A DNA stretch of 64,000 bases from Pseudomonadota bacterium (lineage in GTDB: Bacteria; Pseudomonadota; Gammaproteobacteria; JAKAQQ01). Location of the stretch: assembly GCA_021798115.1 (NCBI GenBank), contig JAJZYM010000003.1, forward strand, positions 1 through 64,000, read 5' to 3'. Position 1 is the stretch's first letter. Every line of letters begins with the position of its first letter. The position numbers and the translations under genes were made by a program. The notes beneath the pieces were generated by a model that was not told the origin of the DNA, did no database searches, and saw only the letters and a program-made list of their open reading frames with translations. Shown here in pieces: positions 1 to 9,249 of this stretch.

Positions 1-119
1 CTCTGGGGTCGACGTCCGGGGGGACGTCGGGAGGAGGCTCGGTGGGGGTGGGGATGCTTCTCGGGCTTCTGGTCCTGGTGGGGTTCAGGAGGCGGAAGCT
101 GGGAGGGAGGTGCGGCTAG
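1..119 (+). CDS. C-terminal fragment of an exported protein with GlyGly-CTERM-like sorting tail (5' truncated by window edge)
   Basis: Reading frame from nt 3 translates to LGSTSGGTSGGGSVGVGMLLGLLVLVGFRRRKLGGRCG* (stop TAG 117-119): Ser/Gly-rich GG motif, hydrophobic helix, Arg cluster. Not in ORF track because no start lies in the window. Confidence 0.65.
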   Translation, partial: LGSTSGGTSGGGSVGVGMLLGLLVLVGFRRRKLGGRCG

Positions 120-336
120 ACGGAGGGGCGTGTGACGCGTTCCCTGCTTTTGTGCCAGAGCCCTCGGACATGAACGGGCCTGGTTCGAAGCGGGGGATGC
201 ACCCTTGAAGCCGTGGCGGGATGTTCGGGCGAGTGTCGCGGATGGTTTCGTGTCGGCGTTGGGCTTGCGCCCGTCGCGTTGGAGGGAAAGCGCCCGGAAA
301 TCCAGGCGGGATCGGTGTCCGGTCCCTGTGGCATGA

Positions 337-365
337 TTGCCCGGGAGACGGTCCTGGTCTAGAAT
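337..365 (+). promoter_or_regulatory. candidate sigma70-type promoter TTGCCC-N17-TAGAAT upstream of the Yip1-like gene
   Basis: TTGCCC at 337-342, 17-nt spacer, TAGAAT at 360-365. Confidence 0.4.
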
Positions 366-419
366 TGTTGAGCTCGGTTCGACACAAGAACTCTATTCAT
401 CTCATGCCCTTGAGGGCTC

Positions 420-1199
420 GTGTCGAGAATGGCTTCTTGCGAGAACTGGAATGGTTCCCTTAAGTCGCTCGTCCCATCCTGCCTGGAGTCTTTGTTTGTG
501 AACGATCCGTTGCCTTCCTCACTTCCCGCGAGTCCGACGAGCCTACGCGCGCTCCTCGATCTCTTCGTCGACCCTGCCCCCGCCCTTGCCCGTGCCGACC
601 GCGTTCCCCGAAGCGGCTGGGTTCCGTATCTCGTTCTCGCGGTCTTTCAGGTATTCGTCGCGGCTCTTTACTTCGGGCGGGTCGACACGAGCTGGCTCAT
701 CGCCCGCATCCTTTCGCACGTACCTCGGGCTGCGCGCTCGGCGGCTGCTGCGCACCTGAGCGTCGGTCTCCTCGAGGGGTCGACGATCGCCGGTGTGGTC
801 CTCGGAACGGGTGTGGCGCTCGTGATTTCCGCCGCGTACTACTACATCATGCTCATCCTCTCCAAACGCGAGACCACGTTTTTCCGGATGCTTTCCCTCG
901 CCGCGTGGACGTCGCTTCCGGCCGTCCTCGGGTCGGTGGCGGCCCTCGCGATCGTTCTCGTGTCAGGACCCCATATCGGGCTCTCGGCTCTCGAGCCGAC
1001 GGCGGTGGCCTATCTCTTTCACATCCATCCCGGAAACCGCTTCTACGATGCGGCCTCGAGCTTCTCCCTCCTCATGCCTTGGACGTGGGGGCTTGCAACC
1101 CTTGCCTTCGTGCGCCTGTACGGATACCGGCCCGAACGGGCATTGGCGCTTGTCCTCATCCCCTACGTCATCTATTACGCCGTCATCGTTCTTCTGTGA
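420..1199 (+). CDS. Yip1-family-like multi-spanning membrane protein (start may be downstream, e.g. near 498)
   Basis: 259-aa ORF with several hydrophobic segments; overall layout of YIP1 domain proteins. Confidence 0.6.
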   Translation: MSRMASCENWNGSLKSLVPSCLESLFVNDPLPSSLPASPTSLRALLDLFVDPAPALARADRVPRSGWVPYLVLAVFQVFVAALYFGRVDTSWLIARILSHVPRAARSAAAAHLSVGLLEGSTIAGVVLGTGVALVISAAYYYIMLILSKRETTFFRMLSLAAWTSLPAVLGSVAALAIVLVSGPHIGLSALEPTAVAYLFHIHPGNRFYDAASSFSLLMPWTWGLATLAFVRLYGYRPERALALVLIPYVIYYAVIVLL

Positions 1200-1234
1200 C
1201 GTTTTGTAACTGACAGCCATTACGGCACAACATC

Positions 1235-1258
1235 GGTGTATTATTTAACTAATACACC
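1235..1258. promoter_or_regulatory. operator-like inverted repeat GGTGTATTA-TTTAAC-TAATACACC
   Basis: Perfect 9-bp arms in an AT-rich island 28 nt upstream of the efflux adaptor start codon. Confidence 0.5.
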
Positions 1259-1285
1259 TGATCGTTCGTTGTTGATGGGGGAGTC

Positions 1286-2506
1286 GTGACACTAAGCAAA
1301 TCGCGACGCTGGTTGATTCTGAGTCTCGTCGTTCTGGTGGTGGTGGGCGTTCCTCTGGTTCTGTCTCTGGACGGCCGGGGGGTGATGGATGTGAACGTGA
1401 CGACGGTACGTCCGCGTGTGGTGCACGCCACGGTTCTCGCCTCGGGCATGCTCGAGTACCGCCACCAGGTCGAGCTTCAGCCGCAGGTGATCGGTGAGGT
1501 TGTCTCGATCCCGGTCCACGAAGGCGAGCGTGTCCGCCGCGGACAGGTGGTTCTGAGACTCGATCCGCGTACGTACCTGGCCCAGGTACGCCGCTACGAG
1601 GCTCAGGTGCGTATGCAGCGATTGAGCATCCGCGAGGCCCGCCTGAGCCTCGCCAATCTCGAGCGGACCTGGCGCCGGGATCGGATGATCTACCGGCGGG
1701 GGCTTCTTGCCGCCGAGGCCTACGACCAGGCGCGCAACGCCTACGACGAGGCGCGGCTCACGCTCGCTTCTCAGGAGCAGGCGCTCCACGTGGCCGAGGC
1801 CGAACTCGAGGCGGCGCGCGAAGAGCTCGCGCTCACCGTGGTCCGCTCGCCGATCGGCGGTGTCGTGGCGCTGCTCAACGTCAAGCGCGGCGAGACGGTG
1901 ATCAGCGGCACGACGAACATCGTGGGCTCGGAACTCATGACCATTGGCGATCCCCAAGCGGTGCTCGCCCGCGTCATGGTCGACGAGGCCGACATCGCCC
2001 GGGTCCGCGACGGAGAACGAGCCCGCGTCGTAGCCGTGGCTTATCCCGAATCCCCCTTCGTCGGGCGGGTGGTTTTCGTCGCCACGTCCGCCACTCCGAT
2101 CCCGGGGCAGACAGGAAACGGTTTTGAGGTGAAAATCCTTCTCGCGCACACGGCGGGCTTCCGGCTCGATCCGGGGCTCGACTGCCGGGCCTCGATCGAT
2201 GTGGCGAGCTCGGGGCCCCGGCTGAGCGTGCCCGTCGCCGCCGTTCTCTACGGGCGTGTCCACCACGCCGTGCGGAGCATCGACGCGGTCGGCAAGCCCT
2301 ACGTCTACCTCGATGTGCACGGTCGTGCCCGGCGTGTTGCGGTCCGTCTCGGCATCGCGAACGACACCTGGCAATCCATCCTCGGTGGACTCCGGGCGGG
2401 GGAGAGGGTCGTGAGCGGGCCGTACAAGGCGCTCCATGCGCTCTATCCGGGGGTGCCCCTCCGCGTCGTGCGGGCGCTGACTGAACTCCCGGCGCGTGAT
2501 CGCTGA
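1286..2506 (+). CDS. HlyD/MacA-type periplasmic adaptor subunit of an efflux ABC system
   Basis: N-terminal TM, biotinyl-lipoyl-like hairpin halves (VRSPIGGVV), RND/MFP fold sequence; GTG start; followed by MacB-like genes. Confidence 0.85.
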   Translation: MTLSKSRRWLILSLVVLVVVGVPLVLSLDGRGVMDVNVTTVRPRVVHATVLASGMLEYRHQVELQPQVIGEVVSIPVHEGERVRRGQVVLRLDPRTYLAQVRRYEAQVRMQRLSIREARLSLANLERTWRRDRMIYRRGLLAAEAYDQARNAYDEARLTLASQEQALHVAEAELEAAREELALTVVRSPIGGVVALLNVKRGETVISGTTNIVGSELMTIGDPQAVLARVMVDEADIARVRDGERARVVAVAYPESPFVGRVVFVATSATPIPGQTGNGFEVKILLAHTAGFRLDPGLDCRASIDVASSGPRLSVPVAAVLYGRVHHAVRSIDAVGKPYVYLDVHGRARRVAVRLGIANDTWQSILGGLRAGERVVSGPYKALHALYPGVPLRVVRALTELPARDR

Positions 2507-2515
2507 GAGGAGAGC

Positions 2516-3241
2516 GTGGACGACTCTGCTCCTCCCATCGTCCTTCTCGAAGAGGTCGGCAAGGTCTACGTTCAGGGGGGCACCCCCTGGCCGGTTTTGC
2601 AGGGCGTGAACTTTCGCATCGACGTCCACGAGTACGTCGCGATCGTCGGGGCCTCGGGCTCGGGCAAGAGCACCCTCTTGAGCATCCTCGGCTGCCTGGC
2701 CCGTCCGTCCTCGGGCCGCTACACGTTGGCCGGACGGGACGTTCAAGGCCTCGGCGAGGACGAGCTCGCGCGTCTGCGCAACGAGGTTCTCGGCTTCGTC
2801 TTCCAGAGTTTCAATCTTCTGCCGCGGGCGAGCGCTCTCGAGAACGTCATGCAGCCCCTCGTTTACCGTCGTGTGCCCCTGGCCGAGAGGCGGCGGCGGG
2901 CGAGCGTCCTCCTCGAGCGGCTCGGCCTCGGCGAGCGGCTCCACCACCGGCCCAACCAGCTTTCGGGGGGGCAGTGCCAGCGCGTGGCCATCGCCCGCGC
3001 GCTCGTCGGCCGGCCGCGTCTTCTCCTCGCCGATGAGCCGACGGGCAATCTCGATTCGCAGGCGAGCGCCGACGTGCTGGCCCTCTTCGACGAACTTCAC
3101 GCCGAGGGGCAGACCATCGTCCTCGTCACCCACGATCCGGGGATCGCCGCGCGTCTCCCGCGTCAAATCCGCCTGCACGACGGTCGCGTGATCGCCGACG
3201 AGCGGGCCCCCGACGAACGGACGGTGGTCTCCCTTGCTTGA
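2516..3241 (+). CDS. MacB/LolD-type ABC transporter ATP-binding protein
   Basis: Walker [10 protein letters not shown], signature [15 protein letters not shown], Walker [13 protein letters not shown]. Confidence 0.9.
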   Translation: MDDSAPPIVLLEEVGKVYVQGGTPWPVLQGVNFRIDVHEYVAIVGASGSGKSTLLSILGCLARPSSGRYTLAGRDVQGLGEDELARLRNEVLGFVFQSFNLLPRASALENVMQPLVYRRVPLAERRRRASVLLERLGLGERLHHRPNQLSGGQCQRVAIARALVGRPRLLLADEPTGNLDSQASADVLALFDELHAEGQTIVLVTHDPGIAARLPRQIRLHDGRVIADERAPDERTVVSLA

Positions 3242-4445
3242 GGCTTTCCGTGCCGCGTTCCGGACGCTCCGCGAGCATCTCCTCCGGAGTCTCCTCACGA
3301 CGCTCGGGATCATCATCGGCGTGATGGCGGTCGTCGCCGTGGTCTCGCTCATCCAGGGGCTCTCGCAGACCGTCCTCGCCCAGTTCCGCGGTCTCGGGGC
3401 CAACGGGCTCTTCGTCTATCCGCACGTGACCGAGCACGAATACCTCGAGGGGGAGAAGCCGGTCGTCACGCGCCGCGATCTCCTCACGATCGAACACCGC
3501 ATCCCGCATCTCCGTTCGATCACGCCGGAGCTCAGGCTCGGCGACGTGAGCGCCCACGAAGGCACGTTCACGACCCTCGTCCCCCTCACCGGGACGACCC
3601 CGTCCTACGCCCGGACGCAGGGGGTCACGCCCGTCGTCGGCCGTTTTCTCGTTCCGAGCGACATCGTGACACGCCGCCGGGTCGTCGTGATCGGCACGTC
3701 CCTCGTGCGCAATCTCCATCTCGGGCGCAATCCCCTGGGGCGTTATCTCACGATGGACGGCGAGGCCTTCAAGATCGTGGGGGTGCTCGCGCGACGCGGG
3801 ACACTCTTTGGACAGAACTTGGACAACCTGGCCCTCGTTCCGTACACCGTCGCGGCCGCGATCGCCGGAGACCGCGCGCGTAACGATCTCGTGATCGCCC
3901 TCAATGTGGCCCGCCCGACGGAGCTTGCCGGGACGGCGGCCCGCATCCGGGTCTTGCTTCGGCGCAACCACCACCTGCACCCGGGGCAGCACGACAACTT
4001 CCGCGTCGTCGACGCCGCCCAGATCGCGCGCAAGGTGAACGGTCTTCTCAACACCTTCACCTACATCCTGGGCGGGATCGTGGCCATCTCGCTTCTCGTG
4101 GGGGGGGTCGGCATCATGAACATCATGCTGGTGTCGGTGACCGAACGGACGCGCGAGATCGGCATCCTGAAGAGCCTCGGGGCCACGCGTCAAGACATCC
4201 TGCTCCAGTTCCTGATCGAGGCGATCGTGGTCTCCCTCCTCGGAGGCATCGTCGGCGTCGTGCTCGGCGTTCTCCTCGGCGAAGCCTCCCGCGGCCTCAT
4301 TCCGGGGTTCGACCGGGCCTACGTTCCGCTCTGGTCGGTGGCCCTCGCGCTCGGGTTTTCCACCGCCGTGGGGCTCCTCTTCGGCATCGCGCCGGCCGCC
4401 AAGGCCGCCCGTCTCGATCCGCTCGAGGCTCTCCGCTACGAATGA
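3234..4445 (+). CDS. MacB-type ABC transporter permease (FtsX fold)
   Basis: MacB_PCD region plus C-terminal FtsX TM block (GGVGIMNIMLVSVTERTREIGILKSLGA). Confidence 0.9.
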   Translation: MLEAFRAAFRTLREHLLRSLLTTLGIIIGVMAVVAVVSLIQGLSQTVLAQFRGLGANGLFVYPHVTEHEYLEGEKPVVTRRDLLTIEHRIPHLRSITPELRLGDVSAHEGTFTTLVPLTGTTPSYARTQGVTPVVGRFLVPSDIVTRRRVVVIGTSLVRNLHLGRNPLGRYLTMDGEAFKIVGVLARRGTLFGQNLDNLALVPYTVAAAIAGDRARNDLVIALNVARPTELAGTAARIRVLLRRNHHLHPGQHDNFRVVDAAQIARKVNGLLNTFTYILGGIVAISLLVGGVGIMNIMLVSVTERTREIGILKSLGATRQDILLQFLIEAIVVSLLGGIVGVVLGVLLGEASRGLIPGFDRAYVPLWSVALALGFSTAVGLLFGIAPAAKAARLDPLEALRYE

Positions 4446-5443
4446 CGGGCCGACCGTTCGTCACGGGGGAGGCATCAGGGAGGCACAGTCGGGGAGGGCG
4501 TCCGCGAACCTCCTCCCTCGCCCGATGCCCGACAATGGAAGGCCGAGTCCCTGCGGAGCCCTCCGTGCCGAAGACCTCCCGACCGCGATCGTCGTTCCCC
4601 GCCCGGGGTGGGGCCCCCAGACGGAGCGGAACTCCCGGACGGGGACCGCGCCGCATCGTCTGTCTCACCGAAGAGACGACCGAGACCCTCTACCTTCTCG
4701 GGGAAGAGGAACGCATCGTCGGGATTTCGGGCTACACCGTGCGTCCCCCGGAGGCGCGGCGAACGAAACCCCGCGTGAGCGCCTTCACCCACGCCAATCT
4801 TCCGAAGATCCTCGCTCTTCACCCGGATCTCGTTCTCGCCTTCTCCGACATCCAGGCGGAGGTCGTGGCCGATCTCACGCGCGCGGGGCTCGAGGTCCAC
4901 GTCTTCAACCAGCGCGATCTTGCGGGCATTCTCGTGATGATCCGCACCCTGGGGGCGCTCGTGGGCGCCCGTCGACGGGCGGAGTCCCTCGCCGCCGCCC
5001 TGGCCGGTCGCGTGCGTGCGGCCGAGCGCCGCGCCCGCTCTCTCCGCCGTCGTCCGCGGGTTTATTTTGAGGAGTGGGACGAGCCCATGATCAGCGGCAT
5101 CGGTTGGGTCTCGGAACTCATCACGGCGGCGGGGGGCGAGGATTGCTTCGCCGACCGCGCCCGCGGCGTCACCGCCCGCGAGCGGTTCGTGACCACCGAG
5201 GAGATTCGGGCCCGCGATCCCGAGCTCATCCTCGCCTCCTGGTGCGGGAAGAAGTTCCGCCCCGAGCAACTCGCCGCCCGGGCGGGCTTCGCCGACCTCA
5301 CGGCGGTGCGTCGCCGGGCCCTCTACGAGATCCCCTCGAGCCTCATCCTGCAGCCGGGTCCGGCGGCGCTCACCGACGGGCTTGACCTCGTCGAGACGCT
5401 CATCCGCCGTGCGGCGGCGGGGGCGACGTCAGGCGAAGCGTGA
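4442..5443 (+). CDS. BtuF/FepB-like cobalamin or siderophore-binding protein lacking an obvious signal peptide (start uncertain)
   Basis: RRIVCLTEETTETLYLLGEEERIVGISGYTVRP and LALHPDLVLAFSD typical of periplasmic binding protein family (COG0614-type); starts in ATGA overlap with permease. Confidence 0.75.
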   Translation: MTGRPFVTGEASGRHSRGGRPRTSSLARCPTMEGRVPAEPSVPKTSRPRSSFPARGGAPRRSGTPGRGPRRIVCLTEETTETLYLLGEEERIVGISGYTVRPPEARRTKPRVSAFTHANLPKILALHPDLVLAFSDIQAEVVADLTRAGLEVHVFNQRDLAGILVMIRTLGALVGARRRAESLAAALAGRVRAAERRARSLRRRPRVYFEEWDEPMISGIGWVSELITAAGGEDCFADRARGVTARERFVTTEEIRARDPELILASWCGKKFRPEQLAARAGFADLTAVRRRALYEIPSSLILQPGPAALTDGLDLVETLIRRAAAGATSGEA

Positions 5444-6338
5444 TCTCCCGGTAACGCTGGGCGAGCGCGTCCAGGAGGGGAGCGGGGAGCGGCGGCGGGG
5501 GGGGGCGCTTGTCCCAGCCGGTGCTCTCGAGATAGTCGCGCACCGGCTGTTTGTCGTAGGACGGTGGGGTTGTCCCGGGCACGAGGAGGGCGGCGTCCCA
5601 GTAGCGCGAGGAATCGGGGGTCAGGATCTCGTCGATGAGGACGATCTCGCCCCGTTCGTCCAATCCGAATTCGAACTTGGTGTCGGCGAGCACGATGCCG
5701 CGTGCGGCGGCGTGTCGGGCCGCGTGCGCAAAGAGACGGAGCGAGAGCGCACGGATCCGTGCGGCCGCTTCCGGCCCGCCGGCGAGCTCGGTGTATTCGC
5801 GCTCGTCCACCGCCCGGTCGTGTTCCCCCGCCGGGGCCTTCCAGGACGGTGTGAAGAGAGGCTCGGAGAACGCCTCGCCGAGGGTGAGCCCAGGCGGAAG
5901 GCTTTGCCCCCCCACCCGACCCGTCCGCCGGTATTCCGCCCAGGCCGAGCCGGCCAGACGGGCGCGGACCACCGCCTCGAGGGGAAGGGGGCGCAGGCTT
6001 CGGACGACGAGGCTCCGGGTGAGGAGCCACGTGGGAGCGTCCTTGCCAAGGATGGTTTCGGGCGGGGTGTCGAGAAGATGGTTGGCCGCAAGCGGACGGG
6101 TGTTCACGAACCAGAAGCGGGAGAGCCTCGTGAGCACGCGGCCCTTGCCGGGAACGGGTTCGGGGAAGACCACATCGAAGGCGGAGAGACGGTCGCTTGC
6201 GACCATGAGGAGCGTTCCGCGATCGATGCGGTAGAGATGGCGGACTTTGCCCCGAGCGACGGGTTCAAGCCGCTCGAGGGCCGGCCAGGCCGGGGGCGAG
6301 AGCCGGGCGTCGTCCCCCGCGGGGGGGGACGACTTCAC
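5400..6338 (-). CDS. purC: phosphoribosylaminoimidazole-succinocarboxamide synthase
   Basis: GKVRHLYRIDRGTLLMVASDRLSAFDVVFPEPVPGKGRVLTRLSRFWF; SAICAR synthase motifs. Confidence 0.93.
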   Translation of the reverse strand: MKSSPPAGDDARLSPPAWPALERLEPVARGKVRHLYRIDRGTLLMVASDRLSAFDVVFPEPVPGKGRVLTRLSRFWFVNTRPLAANHLLDTPPETILGKDAPTWLLTRSLVVRSLRPLPLEAVVRARLAGSAWAEYRRTGRVGGQSLPPGLTLGEAFSEPLFTPSWKAPAGEHDRAVDEREYTELAGGPEAAARIRALSLRLFAHAARHAAARGIVLADTKFEFGLDERGEIVLIDEILTPDSSRYWDAALLVPGTTPPSYDKQPVRDYLESTGWDKRPPPPPLPAPLLDALAQRYREITLRLTSPPPPHGG

Positions 6339-8308
6339 CGCCGAGCGCGCCGGCGCCGGCGGGCGGCGAGGAGAGCCCCGGCGGCGAGGAGGAGGAGGGC
6401 CGGAAGGCCGAGGCCGCCGCTCGATCCGGTCGAGAGCGCTTCGAAAGCGAGCACATCGCTCGTCGAGAGTCCGTTGCCGTCCGTCACCGTGATCGTGATC
6501 TGGGCGCTCCCAATGGCGTTCTTGACCGGCGTCACGGTGAGGGTGCGGCTCGTCCCGCTTCCGCCGATCACGATGCCGCTCTGCGCCACCACGCTCGGGT
6601 TGTCACTCGAGGCGGTGACCGTGAGGGGGGGCGTGCCGTTGACGGTGAAGGTGAGGGGCCCGTAGATGCTGTTTTCGGAGGCTCCGATCGGGCTGATCAA
6701 GCCCGAGATCGTGGGTGGGTTGGCGACGCTGACGGCGACGGACACCGATCCCGTGGCCCCTTCGCTGGTCGTGCCCTCGAGGGTGACCGTCGCACTGCCC
6801 GTTTCGTTGGGGGCCGGGGTCAAAAGAATCTCGCGTTGGCTCCCCACCCCGGCGAATCCGAGGCTTCCGCTCGGGAAGAGGGTCGTGTTGTCGCTCGTCA
6901 CCTGGTAGGTGGTCCCGCAGGGGGCGTTCGTGCTGAAGGCGACCGTGCTCGGAGCGGTATTGACGCTGGCCGAAGAGGCGATGGTGATCGAGGCCGGGGC
7001 TGTGAGGGTGAGCGTCGTCGGTTCGGCACAGACGCGGACGACCCCGGGGAGCGAAACGGGATCCGTGGGCTCGCCCGGGCCGCTCGCGGCGGAGGCGAGG
7101 AACGTGAAGCGGTCGATTCCGATGTAGCCCGAGGCGGGGGTGTAGGAGAAATCGCCCGAAGAGGTGACGGACGCCGTCCCGTGGTTCGGCGCCTGGAGAA
7201 GGGAAAAACTCAGGCTCCGCCCGAGGCTGTCCTGGGCGGCGAGTGTTCCCGAGATCCCCGTGCCCTCCGTGGTTGCGAGGCTCTGGTTGGTGACGGTGAT
7301 GTCGCCTGCGCCCATGGGTTCGCCCGCGGCTTCGAGGGTGGTGGACGTCAGAACCTGGCTGCCCGAGGAGCTCAGGCTCGGGGCGGGGAGCACGGCCAGC
7401 GAGCCATCGGTCGGGAGAAGGGTGTCGAGATCAGTCCCGTCGGGGGTCAAGGCGAGGAGGCTCGGTTCCGCCGGCAGCGCGGCGGTGGCCGTTTCCGTTC
7501 CGCTGGCGGCGTCGTAGGCGGCCACGAGGTCGCTGTACCCGGAGGCGATGTAGACCGTCGAGCCGTCGGGGCTGACGGCCAGCCCCTCGGGGTACTTGGG
7601 TGCCGTCCACTGCGTCAGAAGAGCCCCCGTGTCGGTGTCGAGAACGGCGATCTGGTTCGTGGTGGGCTCGGAAACATAGAGGCGGGACCCCGAGGGATCG
7701 AGGGCGAGATCGAGCGGGACGTCGTTTCCAAGACTGATGAGACCGAAGCCGCCCGTCGTCGGATCGTAGATCCCGACCGCCGTGGCGTTCGGGAGGGCGA
7801 AGTACAGCGTGTGACCGTTGGGCGAGAGGGCGAGATCGGTGGCCGTGCCGTAGCCGCCGAGGTTGATCGTCTGGCTGATCGTCGCGCTCCCGGGATCCAC
7901 CTCGTAGATCGTGGTTCCGGCCGTGGAGACGAAGAGTGTCGTTCCCGTCGGGTTCACCACCATGGATTCGACCGCGTTGTTGAGTTTGGTCGTGATGAGA
8001 GGAATCGGGGTTCCGAGCGATCCGTTCGCGGGGTCGTAGGCGACGACCTCGAGTGTGGTCTCTGAGGAACTCGTGACGGTGAATCCGACGTAGACCGTGC
8101 CGGCGGCGCTTGCCACCGCCACGGCGGTGGGGGGGCCGGGCAAGGAGACGCTCCCCGCGAGCGCGCCGGTGGCGGCGTCGACGATGAGGAGCGACGAGCC
8201 CGACGTGTCGGGCAGGTAGAGATCGGGTTGTGCGTGTGCCGTCGCCCCGAGAGCGAGAAGCGCGAGCGCGGCGAGGGACGAGCAGACGAGGGAGCGGGAC
8301 CAGGTCAT
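6335..8308 (-). CDS. secreted beta-propeller (YVTN/surface-repeat type) plus Ig/cadherin-like domain protein with GlyGly-CTERM tail
   Basis: Start MTWSRSLVCSSLAALALLALGATAHAQ (signal peptide) at 8308; YVTN-like repeats; C-terminus SSGGLGLPALLLLAAGALLAARRRRRARR*. Confidence 0.8.
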   Translation of the reverse strand: MTWSRSLVCSSLAALALLALGATAHAQPDLYLPDTSGSSLLIVDAATGALAGSVSLPGPPTAVAVASAAGTVYVGFTVTSSSETTLEVVAYDPANGSLGTPIPLITTKLNNAVESMVVNPTGTTLFVSTAGTTIYEVDPGSATISQTINLGGYGTATDLALSPNGHTLYFALPNATAVGIYDPTTGGFGLISLGNDVPLDLALDPSGSRLYVSEPTTNQIAVLDTDTGALLTQWTAPKYPEGLAVSPDGSTVYIASGYSDLVAAYDAASGTETATAALPAEPSLLALTPDGTDLDTLLPTDGSLAVLPAPSLSSSGSQVLTSTTLEAAGEPMGAGDITVTNQSLATTEGTGISGTLAAQDSLGRSLSFSLLQAPNHGTASVTSSGDFSYTPASGYIGIDRFTFLASAASGPGEPTDPVSLPGVVRVCAEPTTLTLTAPASITIASSASVNTAPSTVAFSTNAPCGTTYQVTSDNTTLFPSGSLGFAGVGSQREILLTPAPNETGSATVTLEGTTSEGATGSVSVAVSVANPPTISGLISPIGASENSIYGPLTFTVNGTPPLTVTASSDNPSVVAQSGIVIGGSGTSRTLTVTPVKNAIGSAQITITVTDGNGLSTSDVLAFEALSTGSSGGLGLPALLLLAAGALLAARRRRRARR

Positions 8309-8377
8309 CGAGGAGTGCACCCGGGGGGCGACGGGGCCGATTGCGATAGTATAGCGGCGGGGTGACGGGGCGCCGCC

Positions 8378-9208
8378 GTGTGCGTCCCGCCCGATCGGCC
8401 CGCGCCCGTGCTCTGGTTTCTTATCGTCCTCGTTCTTCTCCTGAGCGACCACGACCGCAGTGCGGGTGTGGTCGCCCTGGTTTATCTTCTCGTTCGCCTC
8501 GTCCGGGGGGTCCGCGCGTTCCGCCGGGGCCGTGGCCTCGGCGACGAGGCCTTCTGGAACGACGCCTTTCGGCTTCTCGGCCGCTACTCCCGGACGTCGG
8601 GCGCGGAGGCGGGAGGGGCCGCCGACGCCCTCGTCTCGCTGTTGGCGGCCTACGGGATTCCTTCGTCCGAGATCGATCGGTCATTGCACGCCTGGCGCGA
8701 GGGGCGTGAGGCCTCGGCCGCGGAGGTTGCGGGTGCAAGCGAGCGGCTGCGGCGCGCCGCTCCGCGCCACGGTCTCGGGGCGCGTCTCTTTGCCGAACTC
8801 GCGCTCCGCCAGCACGCGCGCGCGCGCGGTTCCGCCCCCGTGGACGCGGAACTCGAGGCCCTTCTCGGGGCGCTCGGGCTCCACCCGCTCGAGCTCCAGA
8901 CGATCCACGCCCGCATCCTTCTCGAGGAAGAGTGGCGGCGGATGGCGGAGGGCTTCGGGCGTCCCGGCGGCACCCCGCCGCCCCCGCGTGCGCCTTCCGC
9001 CGAGGCCTACGCCACCCTGGGTGTCCGGCCGGAGGCGAGCGACGAGGAGGTCACGCTCGCCTACCGCCGGCTCCTCCGCCGCCATCACCCCGACAAGCTG
9101 GCTGCCTCCGGGGCGAGCGAGCTCGCCCTCCGCATGGCCAACGAACGCACCCAGAAGATCCGTGCCGCCTACGAAGAGATCCGCGCCGCCCGGAGCCGGG
9201 CGGTCTGA
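8378..9208 (+). CDS. DjlA-like membrane-anchored J-domain protein
   Basis: N-terminal TM, TerB-like middle, C-terminal J domain with HHPDK. Confidence 0.75.
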   Translation: MCVPPDRPAPVLWFLIVLVLLLSDHDRSAGVVALVYLLVRLVRGVRAFRRGRGLGDEAFWNDAFRLLGRYSRTSGAEAGGAADALVSLLAAYGIPSSEIDRSLHAWREGREASAAEVAGASERLRRAAPRHGLGARLFAELALRQHARARGSAPVDAELEALLGALGLHPLELQTIHARILLEEEWRRMAEGFGRPGGTPPPPRAPSAEAYATLGVRPEASDEEVTLAYRRLLRRHHPDKLAASGASELALRMANERTQKIRAAYEEIRAARSRAV

Positions 9209-9249
9209 ACGCGTGCTAGAGTGAAACCAGGCCCTCCCTCACGACCTCC

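Noticed and set aside
170-205. GGTTCGA-like tRNA T-loop resemblance
   Set aside because: No matching acceptor or anticodon stems around it; not a tRNA.
1292-3403. 703-aa minus-strand ORF
   Set aside because: Antisense to the MacA/MacB genes; Arg/Asp/Glu/His-rich with no recognisable fold.
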